Positions 7,821 through 16,513 of a stretch of DNA of 64,000 bases are shown piece after piece. Origin of the DNA: Armatimonadota bacterium (GTDB lineage Bacteria > Armatimonadota > Zipacnadia > JAUWAU01); NCBI GenBank assembly GCA_030601885.1, contig JAUWAU010000005.1, forward strand, positions 186,001 to 250,000, in the 5' to 3' direction. The first letter of the stretch is position 1. Every line of letters starts with the position of its first letter. Below the pieces are notes generated by a model, which saw nothing but the letters and a program-made list of their open reading frames with translations, did not search any database and was not told the DNA's origin. The position numbers and the translations under genes were made by a program.

Positions 7821-9278
7821 TCACGGGGTAACGGGTAGCTGCACCGCAACTGCAGAACGGCCGAAGTACTGCTTGGCAACCCGCCGGATGTCCTGCGCCG
7901 TCACGTCCATCGCGCGGCGGGCAAAGCTCTGCTCATACTCGTATCCGGTCCCCAGCAGCTCCCACTTGGCAAGCAGCTCCGCCTGATCCACCTTCGTCTC
8001 ATGGGCTCGCGCAGACTGGTTGATGACGAAGGCTTTGGCATCTGCCAGCTCGGCCTCGTTGACGGGCTCCGTCTGGAGTCGCTTGAGGCGGTCGAGCAGC
8101 TCGTTCTTCGCCTCATCAATGTTGTACGCGTTGCAGAAGACGTGTATGGCCATGTGCGGAGCGACGGCGCCGGCGCGTACGATGAGCGTCTGCACGGGGC
8201 GCAGACGCGAAGCTTCAGGAAGCGCGAGCGCCCTCGCGAGCTTGTTGTCGCGTGCCAAGGTGCCTCCGGGGCGGCCGAGCACGGCGTTGATGACCTCGGC
8301 AACGACAGCGTCCGGGCTGGTGGCCGCCGGGATGGGCACCCCGACCATGACCAATGCAGGAGGCGGGGCGCCACGCCGTGCGAGCCGCAGCAGCTCTGTG
8401 CTGCCCTGCACCTCCATATCGCCTGCATCGGCCGCCAGGGGCTCCGGCGCCACAGGTCGGCGCCCCCCCCCGGGCCGTTGCTCGAAGGCATCTTTGGCGA
8501 GCGCCACGGCATCCGCGGGCGCCAATGGTGATACGATGCCGACGTACGTGTTGCTGGGTACGTACAGGCGCTCCCGGACCCGCACGACATCGGCCAGGGA
8601 CACTTCCGCAAGTGACTCCTTGGTCCCGAGCAAAGACATAGCCGTTTTGCTTTCGCCGGTAAGCGCCCGGCGCAACAGCAGATATGTCTGCCGCACCGGG
8701 TCGCGACCGAGCGACCGGGCGCGCGTCGCCTCGAGTGCGTCGCGCGCCTCGACAAGCTGCTCCCGCGTGAATTCGCTGTCAAATACGACCCACGTGAGCA
8801 GGCGAAGGCAATCGGGCAGCGAATCGCTGGTCACCGCGCCATGGACCGCCGCAAAGCCCCAATGCGTCCCCGTGTTGAAGAGCACTCGGTCAGGCGCCGC
8901 ATCCTGCTGGCGGCGGAGTGGCTCGAGCTCGGCGTTCTCTTTGAGGCGCTCTCGCATGCTCTTGAGCATCATCTCGCCGATGAGCGTCCGGATGCCGGCA
9001 GGCTCCTGCAGCTCGTGTTCCTGGCCGACGCCGATGAGTACCTTCACGCCGGCTATGTCGGAGCTTGCGTCTTGCTTGGCGACCACGGTGACGCCGTTGC
9101 TGAGGGTGACCGTCTCGACAGCGGCGGCCCCGCTGCGTCCCAGAGCTGCGGCCGACAGCACCAGGAGCACGGCGACAGCGGCCCCGATCACTGCGCCCCG
9201 AGGCCCGCCGTCCATGCCGGGGATCGCGTTGGGGTCTCGAGCGCCCCCTTGAGTATGAGAGATGAGCTTGCAGAGCAT
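7821..9278 (-). CDS. M16 peptidase-like protein without the zinc motif (second of pair)
   Basis: A 485-residue protein with an N-terminal hydrophobic segment (residues 28-47) and two M16 (insulinase/pitrilysin) domains. At the place of the zinc-binding HxxEH it reads TLIGE (residues 98-102), so it should not be a peptidase. The family includes non-catalytic subunits that pair with an active one. The ATG at 9278 has AGGGG seven bases upstream and starts just after the stop of its M16 neighbour (9289), so the two are co-translated. It is probably exported. The partner gene lacks the motif too, which is unusual. Confidence 0.8.
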   Translation of the reverse strand: MLCKLISHTQGGARDPNAIPGMDGGPRGAVIGAAVAVLLVLSAAALGRSGAAAVETVTLSNGVTVVAKQDASSDIAGVKVLIGVGQEHELQEPAGIRTLIGEMMLKSMRERLKENAELEPLRRQQDAAPDRVLFNTGTHWGFAAVHGAVTSDSLPDCLRLLTWVVFDSEFTREQLVEARDALEATRARSLGRDPVRQTYLLLRRALTGESKTAMSLLGTKESLAEVSLADVVRVRERLYVPSNTYVGIVSPLAPADAVALAKDAFEQRPGGGRRPVAPEPLAADAGDMEVQGSTELLRLARRGAPPPALVMVGVPIPAATSPDAVVAEVINAVLGRPGGTLARDNKLARALALPEASRLRPVQTLIVRAGAVAPHMAIHVFCNAYNIDEAKNELLDRLKRLQTEPVNEAELADAKAFVINQSARAHETKVDQAELLAKWELLGTGYEYEQSFARRAMDVTAQDIRRVAKQYFGRSAVAVQLPVTP

Positions 9279-9288
9279 GTCGTAACCC

Positions 9289-10662
9289 CTAAAGCGATGC
9301 CTTCTTGACATCGGTTGTTGTGGTGGGCTGGGCGGTCACGAGCGTGTATGCGTCGAGACGGAGATACCGTCGTGCGGTCCTTTGCACGTCTTTGGCGGTG
9401 ACCTTGTTGACCTCCGCGATATACTCAATGGCGAACTCATACGTGTCGATGCAATCGTAGAATCCCATTGAGCCCGTTTGGTCCATTAGCGTCTCATTGC
9501 TGAAGGCGTACGCGTCGCGCAGGAGCTTCTTGGCCGCCGCCAATTCGTCCGGTTTCAGGGGCTCTTCTGTGATGCGCCGCAGGGCCTGCAGCACAGCCCG
9601 CCTCGCTGCCAACTCCTGGTCCTCGGCCGCGACGCATGTGACGACGAACAGACCGGGGTCGCGACGGGTGACGAACTCGACGTCGGCGGCGACCGCCAGT
9701 TGCTTCTCCTCCCGCAGCGCCCGAATCAGACGCCCGCGCTCCCCCTGGCCGAGGATCGTGTAGATCAGGTCCATGGCGCATACGTCGCGTTTGTCATGTG
9801 TGCCGATGCCGGGCCCGTGGAAGGCCATCATGAAGGCATGCCGTTGAGCCGGGATGGGGATCGTGGCCGTCCGCAGACTGGTTTGTGGCGGCTCGGGGGC
9901 CGGCTGTCGCCAGCGGATGTCTTTTCGCGGAAGGCGGCCCAGCGTTCCGGCAGCGGCTGCTGCGACCTCGCCGGGCGTGGCGTCCCCGACGACGATCAAT
10001 GACATGTTGTTGGGAACGTAAAACCGGGCGTAGTACTGCGATGCATTAGCAGGCGTGATTCGGCCAATGCTCTCGGCGGTGCCGCCCAGCACCTTGCCGT
10101 ACGGGTGCTGCTCGAAGGCCAGGCCCCACAACAGATTCATCATTCGCAGCTCGATGGCCGTCGCGCTGTTCTCGACGGCGCGAAGCTGTCTGACGAGTGC
10201 CTGGCGCACATCGCTCACAACCGTCGGAGCGAAGGTGCGGGCGCCGACGAGTTCGGCAAGCATCTCGAGGCCCCGCTGCAGGTAGGGAGATGCGACGGCC
10301 ATGTGAGCGTGGGTGAAGTCCCGGGTGACGCCCGAGGTCAGACGCCCGCCCAGGCTCGCGAGCTGCTGGCGGATCTTGGCGGCCTTGCTCTCCTTGGGGC
10401 CGTCGAAGACCAACTCGTTGACGAAGCGAGATATGCCATCAGGCCATTCTTGCTCCGTGATGGAGCCCGCACGCACGTACAGCCCGATGGCCACCAGATC
10501 GGTGGCCGGTTCGCTCTTGACGATGACGTGGAGGCCATTGTCCAGCGTCCTGTCGGTGACGTCTTTGCCGTCCAGCGCCGGGGCACCCGGAAGCGGCGGC
10601 GTACTGAGCATCGCGGCAAAAGCCAGGAGCACCAATCTCAGAACCAGCGTTGATACGCGCAC
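9289..10662 (-). CDS. M16 peptidase-like protein with degenerate zinc motif (first of pair)
   Basis: A 457-residue protein with a signal segment (VLRLVLLAFAAMLSTPPLPG) and paired M16 domains: peptidase-like at about 35-190 and the C-terminal M16_C type at about 195-400. The canonical HxxEH is replaced by RFVNE (residues 79-83), so none of the three metal ligands is in place. The GTG at 10662 was chosen because GGGGGA precedes it by seven bases; the frame extends upstream only through low-complexity sequence. It is followed by a second M16-like gene. In typical gene pairs of this family one subunit keeps HxxEH; here neither does. Confidence 0.8.
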   Translation of the reverse strand: MRVSTLVLRLVLLAFAAMLSTPPLPGAPALDGKDVTDRTLDNGLHVIVKSEPATDLVAIGLYVRAGSITEQEWPDGISRFVNELVFDGPKESKAAKIRQQLASLGGRLTSGVTRDFTHAHMAVASPYLQRGLEMLAELVGARTFAPTVVSDVRQALVRQLRAVENSATAIELRMMNLLWGLAFEQHPYGKVLGGTAESIGRITPANASQYYARFYVPNNMSLIVVGDATPGEVAAAAAGTLGRLPRKDIRWRQPAPEPPQTSLRTATIPIPAQRHAFMMAFHGPGIGTHDKRDVCAMDLIYTILGQGERGRLIRALREEKQLAVAADVEFVTRRDPGLFVVTCVAAEDQELAARRAVLQALRRITEEPLKPDELAAAKKLLRDAYAFSNETLMDQTGSMGFYDCIDTYEFAIEYIAEVNKVTAKDVQRTARRYLRLDAYTLVTAQPTTTTDVKKASL

Positions 10663-10760
10663 GTCGCTTTCCCCCGGTGTTCGGCAGCGCCTGCCGGCAC
10701 GCCCGCGGCGCCGCCGGCCGCCAACGGCTCTGGATGGCGGAGTCCCGCCACGGCACCCGC

Positions 10761-12299
10761 TCAAGGCCGGGCTCGGCGTTGAGCCACCATGCTCCGCAGT
10801 TCGGATTTTAGCACTTTTCCAGTCCCCGACCGGGGGAGCTGGTCAACAAAAGCGATGTGTCTGGGAACCTTGAACTTCGCCAGCGCGCTTCCGCACAGCT
10901 CGATGAGCTGTTGGCCGGTGGCTGTGCAACCCTCTTGCAGGACCACGAAGGCGACGACTTCCTCGCCCCGCAGCGACCCCGACGCACCGACAACCGCCGC
11001 TTCGGCGACCGCCGGATGCTCGAGCAGGACGGCCTCCACCTCACCGGGGTAGACGTTCATGCCGCCGACGATGATCAGGTCCTTCTTGCGGCCGAGAATG
11101 TACAGATAGCCGTCCTCGTCAAGCCGGCCCATGTCGCCCGTGTACAGCCAGCCGTCACGCACTGTCTCTGCCGTGTCGTCAGGACGCTGATAGTACCCCT
11201 GCATCACATTGTCGCCCCGGACGAGGATCTCCCCGACCTCGCCCGTGGGCAACTCGGCTCCATCATCATCCACGATGTTGACAGCAACTCCGGGCAGCGG
11301 CAGCCCGACGCTCCCGGGCTTCTGCACGCCGTCGTACGGGTTCACGCTGACGACCGGGCTCGCCTCCGTCGGGCCGTACCCCTCGAGCAGCGTCACCGCA
11401 TACCGTTTGGTGAATCCCTCCAGGACCGCCACGGGCAGCGGTGCGCCGCCGCTGACACACATGCGAACGTGCGACAGATCGAACTGCTCCTGGGACCGCA
11501 CCCCGAGCATGACGGCGTACATGGCGGGGACGCCAGCGAAGACGGTGATTCCCTCACGCGCCATCGTCCTGAGCACGTCCATCGCCGCGAACCGCGGCAT
11601 CAGCGTGGTCGTCGCCCCAATGAGCAGCGGCAGTATCATGCACACGGTGGCGGCGAAGGAGTGAAACAAGGGCAAGACGCAGAGGAAATGGTCCTGCTCT
11701 GAGACCTGAATCATCTCCGCGCACGCCGCGGAGTTGCACAGCAGGTTGTGGTGCGAGAGCATGGCGCCTTTGGGCACGCCCGTCGTGCCCGAGGTGTACA
11801 CGATCGCGGCCACGTCGTCCGGCTCCGCTCGCGATGCAGGATCAATGTGCTCTGCCGTCTGCACCATGGCCTCGAAGCTGTGGGTGCCGTCCACCGGGCT
11901 GTTGCCACTCAGCACTATGTGATCGATGGCGCTGCCGAGCGCAGCGAGGTGTTCGGCAATGCCCGGGAGGGCGCTCGTCGTTATCAGCGCGCGCGGTCTG
12001 CTATCGGTGAGGATGTGTTGCATCTCCCGCGCCGTGAGCAGCACATTGATGGGCACGACGGTGGCGCCGAGGCGCACGGCGGCAAGATACGAAAGCGGGA
12101 ACTGGGGGCAGTTGGGAAGCAGCAGGGCCACTCGATCGCCCGCCTCTACACCAAGCCCCGCCAGCCCGCCTGCGAGCCGCGCCACGCTGCGATCCAGCTC
12201 CTCGTACGAGAGCTGAGTCGGGCCGAACTGCAGGGCACACTTGGAGCCCCAGCGTTCCGCACTGCGCGCGAGCATTGCGCCGAGGGTCGTATTCTCCAT
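10761..12299 (-). CDS. Long-chain fatty-acid-CoA ligase-type AMP-forming enzyme
   Basis: A 512-residue member of the ANL superfamily that should activate a carboxylic acid to its acyl-CoA through an acyl-adenylate. The P-loop motif is YTSGTTGVPKGAM, followed by YGPTEASP (A5) and YTGDMGRLDEDGYLYILGRKKD (A7/A8 region, split here as YTGDMGRLDEDG and LYILGRKKD). The catalytic lysine is in the PRSGTGKVLKSEL segment near the C-terminus. The ATG at 12299 begins the conserved domain. A thioesterase gene lies 38 bases upstream and may act on the same acyl-CoA pool. The chain-length preference is unknown. Confidence 0.9.
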   Translation of the reverse strand: MENTTLGAMLARSAERWGSKCALQFGPTQLSYEELDRSVARLAGGLAGLGVEAGDRVALLLPNCPQFPLSYLAAVRLGATVVPINVLLTAREMQHILTDSRPRALITTSALPGIAEHLAALGSAIDHIVLSGNSPVDGTHSFEAMVQTAEHIDPASRAEPDDVAAIVYTSGTTGVPKGAMLSHHNLLCNSAACAEMIQVSEQDHFLCVLPLFHSFAATVCMILPLLIGATTTLMPRFAAMDVLRTMAREGITVFAGVPAMYAVMLGVRSQEQFDLSHVRMCVSGGAPLPVAVLEGFTKRYAVTLLEGYGPTEASPVVSVNPYDGVQKPGSVGLPLPGVAVNIVDDDGAELPTGEVGEILVRGDNVMQGYYQRPDDTAETVRDGWLYTGDMGRLDEDGYLYILGRKKDLIIVGGMNVYPGEVEAVLLEHPAVAEAAVVGASGSLRGEEVVAFVVLQEGCTATGQQLIELCGSALAKFKVPRHIAFVDQLPRSGTGKVLKSELRSMVAQRRARP

Positions 12300-12337
12300 G
12301 GTGTGTTCCACCGCCTGGCCCCTCCTCTGTATGCGGC

Positions 12338-12742
12338 CTATTGATTGCCGTCCGCCTGGATGACGCACTTGGCCGTCGCCGTCGCCACAATCGTGCCGTC
12401 CTCCAGAGCCATCTCGGCCGAGCACGCCAGCACTCGCCCGCGGCGCTCCTGGATTCGTCCGCGCGTAATCGTCTTGTTGCCGGTCTTCACGGGCTTCCTG
12501 AAGCGGATCCGCATCTCGGCAGTGACCGCCGGGAAGCCCTTCTCCCAGCAGATCCGCGTCATCGCCTCGTCCAGGAGCGTCCCGATGAGCCCACCGTGCA
12601 TGATCTCGCCCCAACCCTCGTGCGCCTTGCCGGGCACAAACTCCATCACGCAATCGTCCCCGTCCAACACGAAGGGCAAGTGCAGCCCGATGGGATTCTC
12701 GGAGCCGCAGACGAAACACATCCTGTCGTCGCGGAGCTGCAT
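12338..12742 (-). CDS. PaaI-type hotdog-fold thioesterase
   Basis: A 134-residue single hotdog domain. The motif HGGLIGTLLDEAM (residues 49-61) is the catalytic helix of the PaaI/YbgC-like family, in which HGG and the acidic residue bind and hydrolyse acyl-CoA. The N-terminus (MCFVCGSENPIGLHL) is typical of the 4HBT subgroup. It precedes the acyl-CoA ligase gene and is probably transcribed with it. Confidence 0.85.
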   Translation of the reverse strand: MQLRDDRMCFVCGSENPIGLHLPFVLDGDDCVMEFVPGKAHEGWGEIMHGGLIGTLLDEAMTRICWEKGFPAVTAEMRIRFRKPVKTGNKTITRGRIQERRGRVLACSAEMALEDGTIVATATAKCVIQADGNQ

Positions 12743-12773
12743 GGCACCGACGCTTCCCGCCTATCCCGCCATG

Positions 12774-13796
12774 TCAGGCAAGCTGTACCGGTTCGCCGCT
12801 CTCGGCGGAGTCGTGGATGGCGCACACGATCTTGGTCGCCATGAGCCCATCGTGCCCGGTGACGGCCGGCTGCTCGCCGGCGATCAGGCAACCGATGAAG
12901 TGACGTATGCTCTCTATGGTGAAGCCGACCGGCTTGCCCTGCACAACGGGCTGGGCAGCCACGTCGGGATACATCGCCTCGTCCCCGGTGAACTTCTGCA
13001 GCATGCGATGCGAGTTGCAGTCGGCAAATAGCGTTCCCTTCTCGCCGACGATCTCGGCCTTGAACTCGAAGACCGTCGGCATGCTGGTGGACAGAATCCA
13101 CGAGTTGTCCACGTGAGCGACGAGGCCCCCGGAGAACTCGATGATGCTGTGGAAGAAATCCGGTGTGGTGATGCCCATGGATTTCAGCACCCGCGAGCGT
13201 GACACGGAGTAGACGCGCGTGGCCTCCTCGCCGCTGAGCCATCTGAGCAGGTCAACGCAGTGGCTGGCCAGGAACCAGGCCACCGTGGACATCCCCCCCC
13301 AGCTCAGCATCCCAGTGGGCACGTAGATGGTGTCGCTGAGCCGCAGGCTCATCATTTGGAGCTCGCCCAGCTCGCCGGCGTCGATGGCCGCCTTGGCCTG
13401 CACGAAGGCTGGATTGAACCGATTGTGATAGTCCACCATCATCGTCACGCCGGCCTGCTCCACGGCGGCCAGGATCGCCTCGCAGTCCTCCACCGTCGTT
13501 GCCAGGGGCTTCTCGATGAGCATGTGCTTGCCGGCCTCCGCCGCGGCAACAGCGATCTCCCGATGCGCGAAGTCGGGCGTGACGACGCAAACAGCCATGA
13601 TGTCGTCGTCGGCGAGCAGCTCCTTATAGTCCGTCGTCCGGCGCTCGATGCCGTATTCTTCGGCGCGCTGTTTCAGAAGCTCCTCGTTCAGGTCGCATAT
13701 GCACGCTATCTCGCAATGCGGCTGTGTGGAGATGGCCTTGAGGTGCGTCTCCCCCCATGTGCCCACGCCGATGATGCCGAACTTGTAATCAGCCAT
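12774..13796 (-). CDS. Gfo/Idh/MocA-family NAD(P)-dependent oxidoreductase
   Basis: A 340-residue dehydrogenase with the N-terminal Rossmann motif GIIGVGTWGETHL (residues 7-19) and the EKPLATT signature (about residues 95-101), whose lysine is catalytic. Members oxidise or reduce sugars, inositols or amino sugars. The ATG at 13796 is preceded by GGGAGGG. The C-terminal half is the GFO_IDH_MocA_C sheet. The specific substrate is not predictable. Confidence 0.85.
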   Translation of the reverse strand: MADYKFGIIGVGTWGETHLKAISTQPHCEIACICDLNEELLKQRAEEYGIERRTTDYKELLADDDIMAVCVVTPDFAHREIAVAAAEAGKHMLIEKPLATTVEDCEAILAAVEQAGVTMMVDYHNRFNPAFVQAKAAIDAGELGELQMMSLRLSDTIYVPTGMLSWGGMSTVAWFLASHCVDLLRWLSGEEATRVYSVSRSRVLKSMGITTPDFFHSIIEFSGGLVAHVDNSWILSTSMPTVFEFKAEIVGEKGTLFADCNSHRMLQKFTGDEAMYPDVAAQPVVQGKPVGFTIESIRHFIGCLIAGEQPAVTGHDGLMATKIVCAIHDSAESGEPVQLA

Positions 13797-13946
13797 TGAT
13801 GTGTCCCTCCCACCGATGCGTTTGCCGGTGACTGCATCCGTGCTGCGGCAGGCGCATCGCCTTTCGCTGCGAGGCGGCGGGCCACCTCTGCCCGGCATTC
13901 AGCATCCGGCGAACTGCCGCCTGCTGATATGCGCCGGACATCCGGC

Positions 13947-14438
13947 TCACCTGCCGGCGAAATGCGTACGGGCGACGAACTCCCAGGACCACCATAGTGC
14001 AAGCACGGCCAGAACGGGGACCAGTATGCCCGCGGCCATGCTGGCGATGCTCAGCCACCGACGATCCACCTCGGCGTGTTCGAGTCTGAGAGACAAGGCG
14101 CCGGTGACCGCCCCCCAGATCGATATTCCAACGACCAGATACAGAACGGCCTGGCACACGAACGCCTCGCCCAGAAGAGCGCCACGCCCCACGAGCCACA
14201 CGAGCAAGCGGCTGGATGTGCCGGCCAATACGCGAAAAACGGGCGCCGCCACCACGCAGTAGACGGTCATGACCAGCAGCACGATGGCGACGCCGACAGC
14301 GACGGCAGACGCCAGTGCGAGCCGGCTCCCCGGGCCTGTGCGTTGTCGCGGCGGCGTTACCTTCGGCTCAATGCGGTCTGGAACATCCAGAGGATTGTCA
14401 CCTGCCTGACAGCCCGAGCCACGGGAGAATGCCAACAT
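13947..14438 (-). CDS. Hypothetical membrane protein
   Basis: A 163-residue protein with three clear hydrophobic segments (VAVGVAIVLLVMTVYCVVAA, then VYLVVGIS-type, then MAAGILVPVLAVLALWW). I chose the ATG at 14438 as the first in-frame methionine close to the conserved-looking part; the ribosome site is weak. It resembles Yip1-like or RDD-like small membrane proteins in hydrophobicity only. I do not recognise the family. Confidence 0.55.
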   Translation of the reverse strand: MLAFSRGSGCQAGDNPLDVPDRIEPKVTPPRQRTGPGSRLALASAVAVGVAIVLLVMTVYCVVAAPVFRVLAGTSSRLLVWLVGRGALLGEAFVCQAVLYLVVGISIWGAVTGALSLRLEHAEVDRRWLSIASMAAGILVPVLAVLALWWSWEFVARTHFAGR

Positions 14439-14590
14439 GATAATCCAATCCGCACGCTGCGGGCAAGGGAGGACCCGTGCGGGGGCCGAGCCACCCGGCA
14501 TCGTCGAAGGAACACTCTGCCGTGTGGGCGAACATGCGAGCGATGCTTTCCCGCACCGATCGAACGGGCCGACAAAGGAGTGCTGCTTCG

Positions 14591-15382
14591 GTGTTACCGA
14601 CGACGCACATTCGCGACCTGGAAGTTACCCGCCTCATCGTAGGCGGCAATCCCTTCTCCGGCCACTCGCATATCTCCGCCGAGCTGAACCAGGAGATGAT
14701 GGACTACTACACGGTGGACAGACTCAAGCGGACCCTGCGCGAGGCAGACCAGGCCGGGATAAATGCCTTCGTCGGCCGAGCGGACAACCACATCATGCGC
14801 ATGCTCAAGGAGTACCGGCAGGAGGGAGGCACCATCTCCTGGATCGCTCAGACGGCTCCGGAGCGAGCATCGGTGGCGGCGAACGTCGATCAGCTCTGCT
14901 CCATGGGCGCCGAAGCCTGCTTCCTGCACGGCGGGATGATCGACAACATGTACCGCGCTGGGCGACTGCCTGAGGCGCGCGAGTGGATTCAGCACATTAA
15001 GGACAAGGGACTGCCGGCCGGCCTGGCGAGCCACGATCCTGAGATCTTGCTGGCGGCCGAACAGATGGAGCTCGGGGCCGAGTTCTACATGACATGCTTC
15101 TACAACGTATACCTGCACGGCGAGGTGTACGCGAAAGAGGACCGAGACGCCATGACGGAGGCAATCCGCCGGCTCGACAAAGTCTGCCTCGCCTACAAGA
15201 TCATGGCAGCGGGTCGGAACGACCCCGAGGAAGCCTTCGAATACGCATATGCCAACATCAAGCCATCGGACGCCGTCGTCATCGGGATCTACACGCAGCA
15301 GCAGCCAACGCAGGTGGCGGATGATGCGGCGCTGGCGCTCAGGTTCACGTCTTCGACGTCGGCAGCGCCCGGCGGGGAGTGA
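14591..15382 (+). CDS. TIM-barrel-like protein of unknown function
   Basis: A 263-residue cytoplasmic protein. Its pattern of alternating strands and helices (LIVGGNPFSG, AGINAFVGRADNHIM, CFLHGGMIDNMY, GLPAGLASHDPEIL, CLAYKIMAAGRN) suggests a TIM barrel. The start LIVGGNPFSGHSH is conserved-looking, and the set is reminiscent of aldo-keto reductase-like or radical-free lyase barrels often carried by Planctomycetes and Armatimonadota. I chose GTG at 14591 because AAAGGAG lies ten bases upstream. The gene is divergent from the membrane protein gene at 14438. No specific reaction can be given. Confidence 0.6.
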   Translation: MLPTTHIRDLEVTRLIVGGNPFSGHSHISAELNQEMMDYYTVDRLKRTLREADQAGINAFVGRADNHIMRMLKEYRQEGGTISWIAQTAPERASVAANVDQLCSMGAEACFLHGGMIDNMYRAGRLPEAREWIQHIKDKGLPAGLASHDPEILLAAEQMELGAEFYMTCFYNVYLHGEVYAKEDRDAMTEAIRRLDKVCLAYKIMAAGRNDPEEAFEYAYANIKPSDAVVIGIYTQQQPTQVADDAALALRFTSSTSAAPGGE

Positions 15383-15430
15383 TCCGTTGACACGAATGCC
15401 ACCGTGCCGGCGTTGGTGGAGCCGTACGCG

Positions 15431-15958
15431 TCACTGCATGGTGAACTGCGCGATGTCGCACCAATAGCCGGACCCAAGCACGTAATCCAGCTCCCACTGC
15501 AGCAGCTTCCGGTGCTGGTCCTCCATAGCAGCAAGCTCCTGGTACACTTGCCGCGTTTGCTCCTGGGGCGCCTCCTGCGCCATTCGGCGGTAGAAGGCGA
15601 AGCCCTTCTCTTCAGAGGCCAGCGCCACACGCAGTGCCTCGGCATCGCCGGCACCGGAGCCGATCTTCCACGCCTCATTCAGTGCGGGAAAAATGCCGGC
15701 TGCGGCCGTGGCCGCCTCGACCTCGCGTTCCCCGTCGGCCGGCTCGGGCTCTCGCAGCCCCGATGCGCGCAGACGCGCCAGCTCTGTTTCCAGCATCCGG
15801 CGATGCTCGATCTCCTCCCGGCCGAGTTGCGCGAACACCTTCTTGCCCATCGGGTCGTCCGTGGCTGCCGCCACCTTCTCGTAGAAGGCACGGCCATCCC
15901 CCTCAAGTTGGATGGCGAACTTGAGGGCCGCAATGGGGTCGGGGGCCGGCGCTTGCAT
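15431..15958 (-). CDS. Rubrerythrin-like ferritin-fold protein
   Basis: A 175-residue four-helix protein with two symmetric halves, each carrying the diiron ligands expected of rubrerythrin: a leading glutamate (IQLEGDGRAFYE; LASEEKGFAFYR) and an ExxH (GREEIEHRRML; AAMEDQHRKLL). It should bind two irons and reduce peroxide or store iron. The rubredoxin domain of full rubrerythrins is missing. An extended -10 promoter lies just upstream. Confidence 0.85.
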   Translation of the reverse strand: MQAPAPDPIAALKFAIQLEGDGRAFYEKVAAATDDPMGKKVFAQLGREEIEHRRMLETELARLRASGLREPEPADGEREVEAATAAAGIFPALNEAWKIGSGAGDAEALRVALASEEKGFAFYRRMAQEAPQEQTRQVYQELAAMEDQHRKLLQWELDYVLGSGYWCDIAQFTMQ

Positions 15959-15989
15959 GGGGATCACATCCTCCTCGCGTAGTCTGATG

Positions 15990-15998
15990 ATTATACCA
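15990..15998 (-). promoter_or_regulatory. Extended -10 promoter of the rubrerythrin-like gene
   Basis: The minus strand reads TGGTATAAT (15998-15990), a perfect TATAAT with the TG extension. The -35 region is poor. Transcription would start near 15983, leaving about 25 bases before the ATG with GAGGAGG in between. Confidence 0.6.
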
Positions 15999-16132
15999 CA
16001 CGCGAGTTGGTGCCGCCGTGGCCGGCTCCCGTGCGGACACGGCTGGTGCCACTGTGGTACAATACTCAAGGCCCGTCGCACGAGTGGACGGCGGCGATCT
16101 GAAACATTCGGCCGGGCCAAGTGTCCAATACG

Positions 16133-16161
16133 TTGACATGGCGTGGCTGCTATGCTATGCT
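16133..16161 (+). promoter_or_regulatory. Sigma-70-type promoter of the SLH porin gene
   Basis: TTGACA (16133-16138), 17-base spacer, TATGCT (16156-16161). It predicts a transcript start near 16168 and therefore a 5' leader of about 345 bases ahead of the porin start. A second possible extended -10 (TGGTACAAT, 16055-16063) lies upstream. The leader itself (16168-16513) has no credible open frame and no riboswitch class that I recognise. Confidence 0.65.
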
Positions 16162-16513
16162 GCCGCGTCGAGAACCAGGGAGGGCAGACTAGTCGCGGAA
16201 GCATTAGCATTTTCCTCTTGCTTTATTGTCCCCCAATTGGCCAAACCTGGCACGGAAGGGAGGACCTCCTGCACGCCGCGCCGATGGGGCACGTGATAAA
16301 GCTGGGCGAAGCGTGCTGCGGTGAGGGGAAGTCTCGCGAGGAAACATAGGACACTCACGAGCGCCCTTCTCTGCGTCAAGCGACGCTCAGGGAGGGCATT
16401 TCTGCTGGTCGGCGCTTGTGAAAGCGCTGCGAGGCGTAAGCCGCTGTTGGCCTGCCGTATGGTTGCCGCAGTGCAGAGATGCGCTCCGCCACTCTGAATA
16501 GGAGGGTACATAA

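Noticed and set aside
8020-9252. 410-codon open frame on the plus strand
   Set aside because: It lies wholly opposite the M16-like gene, has serine/arginine-rich composition and no domain.
16168-16513. Known riboswitch in the porin leader
   Set aside because: I looked for cobalamin, glycine, c-di-GMP and fluoride-type signatures and saw none.
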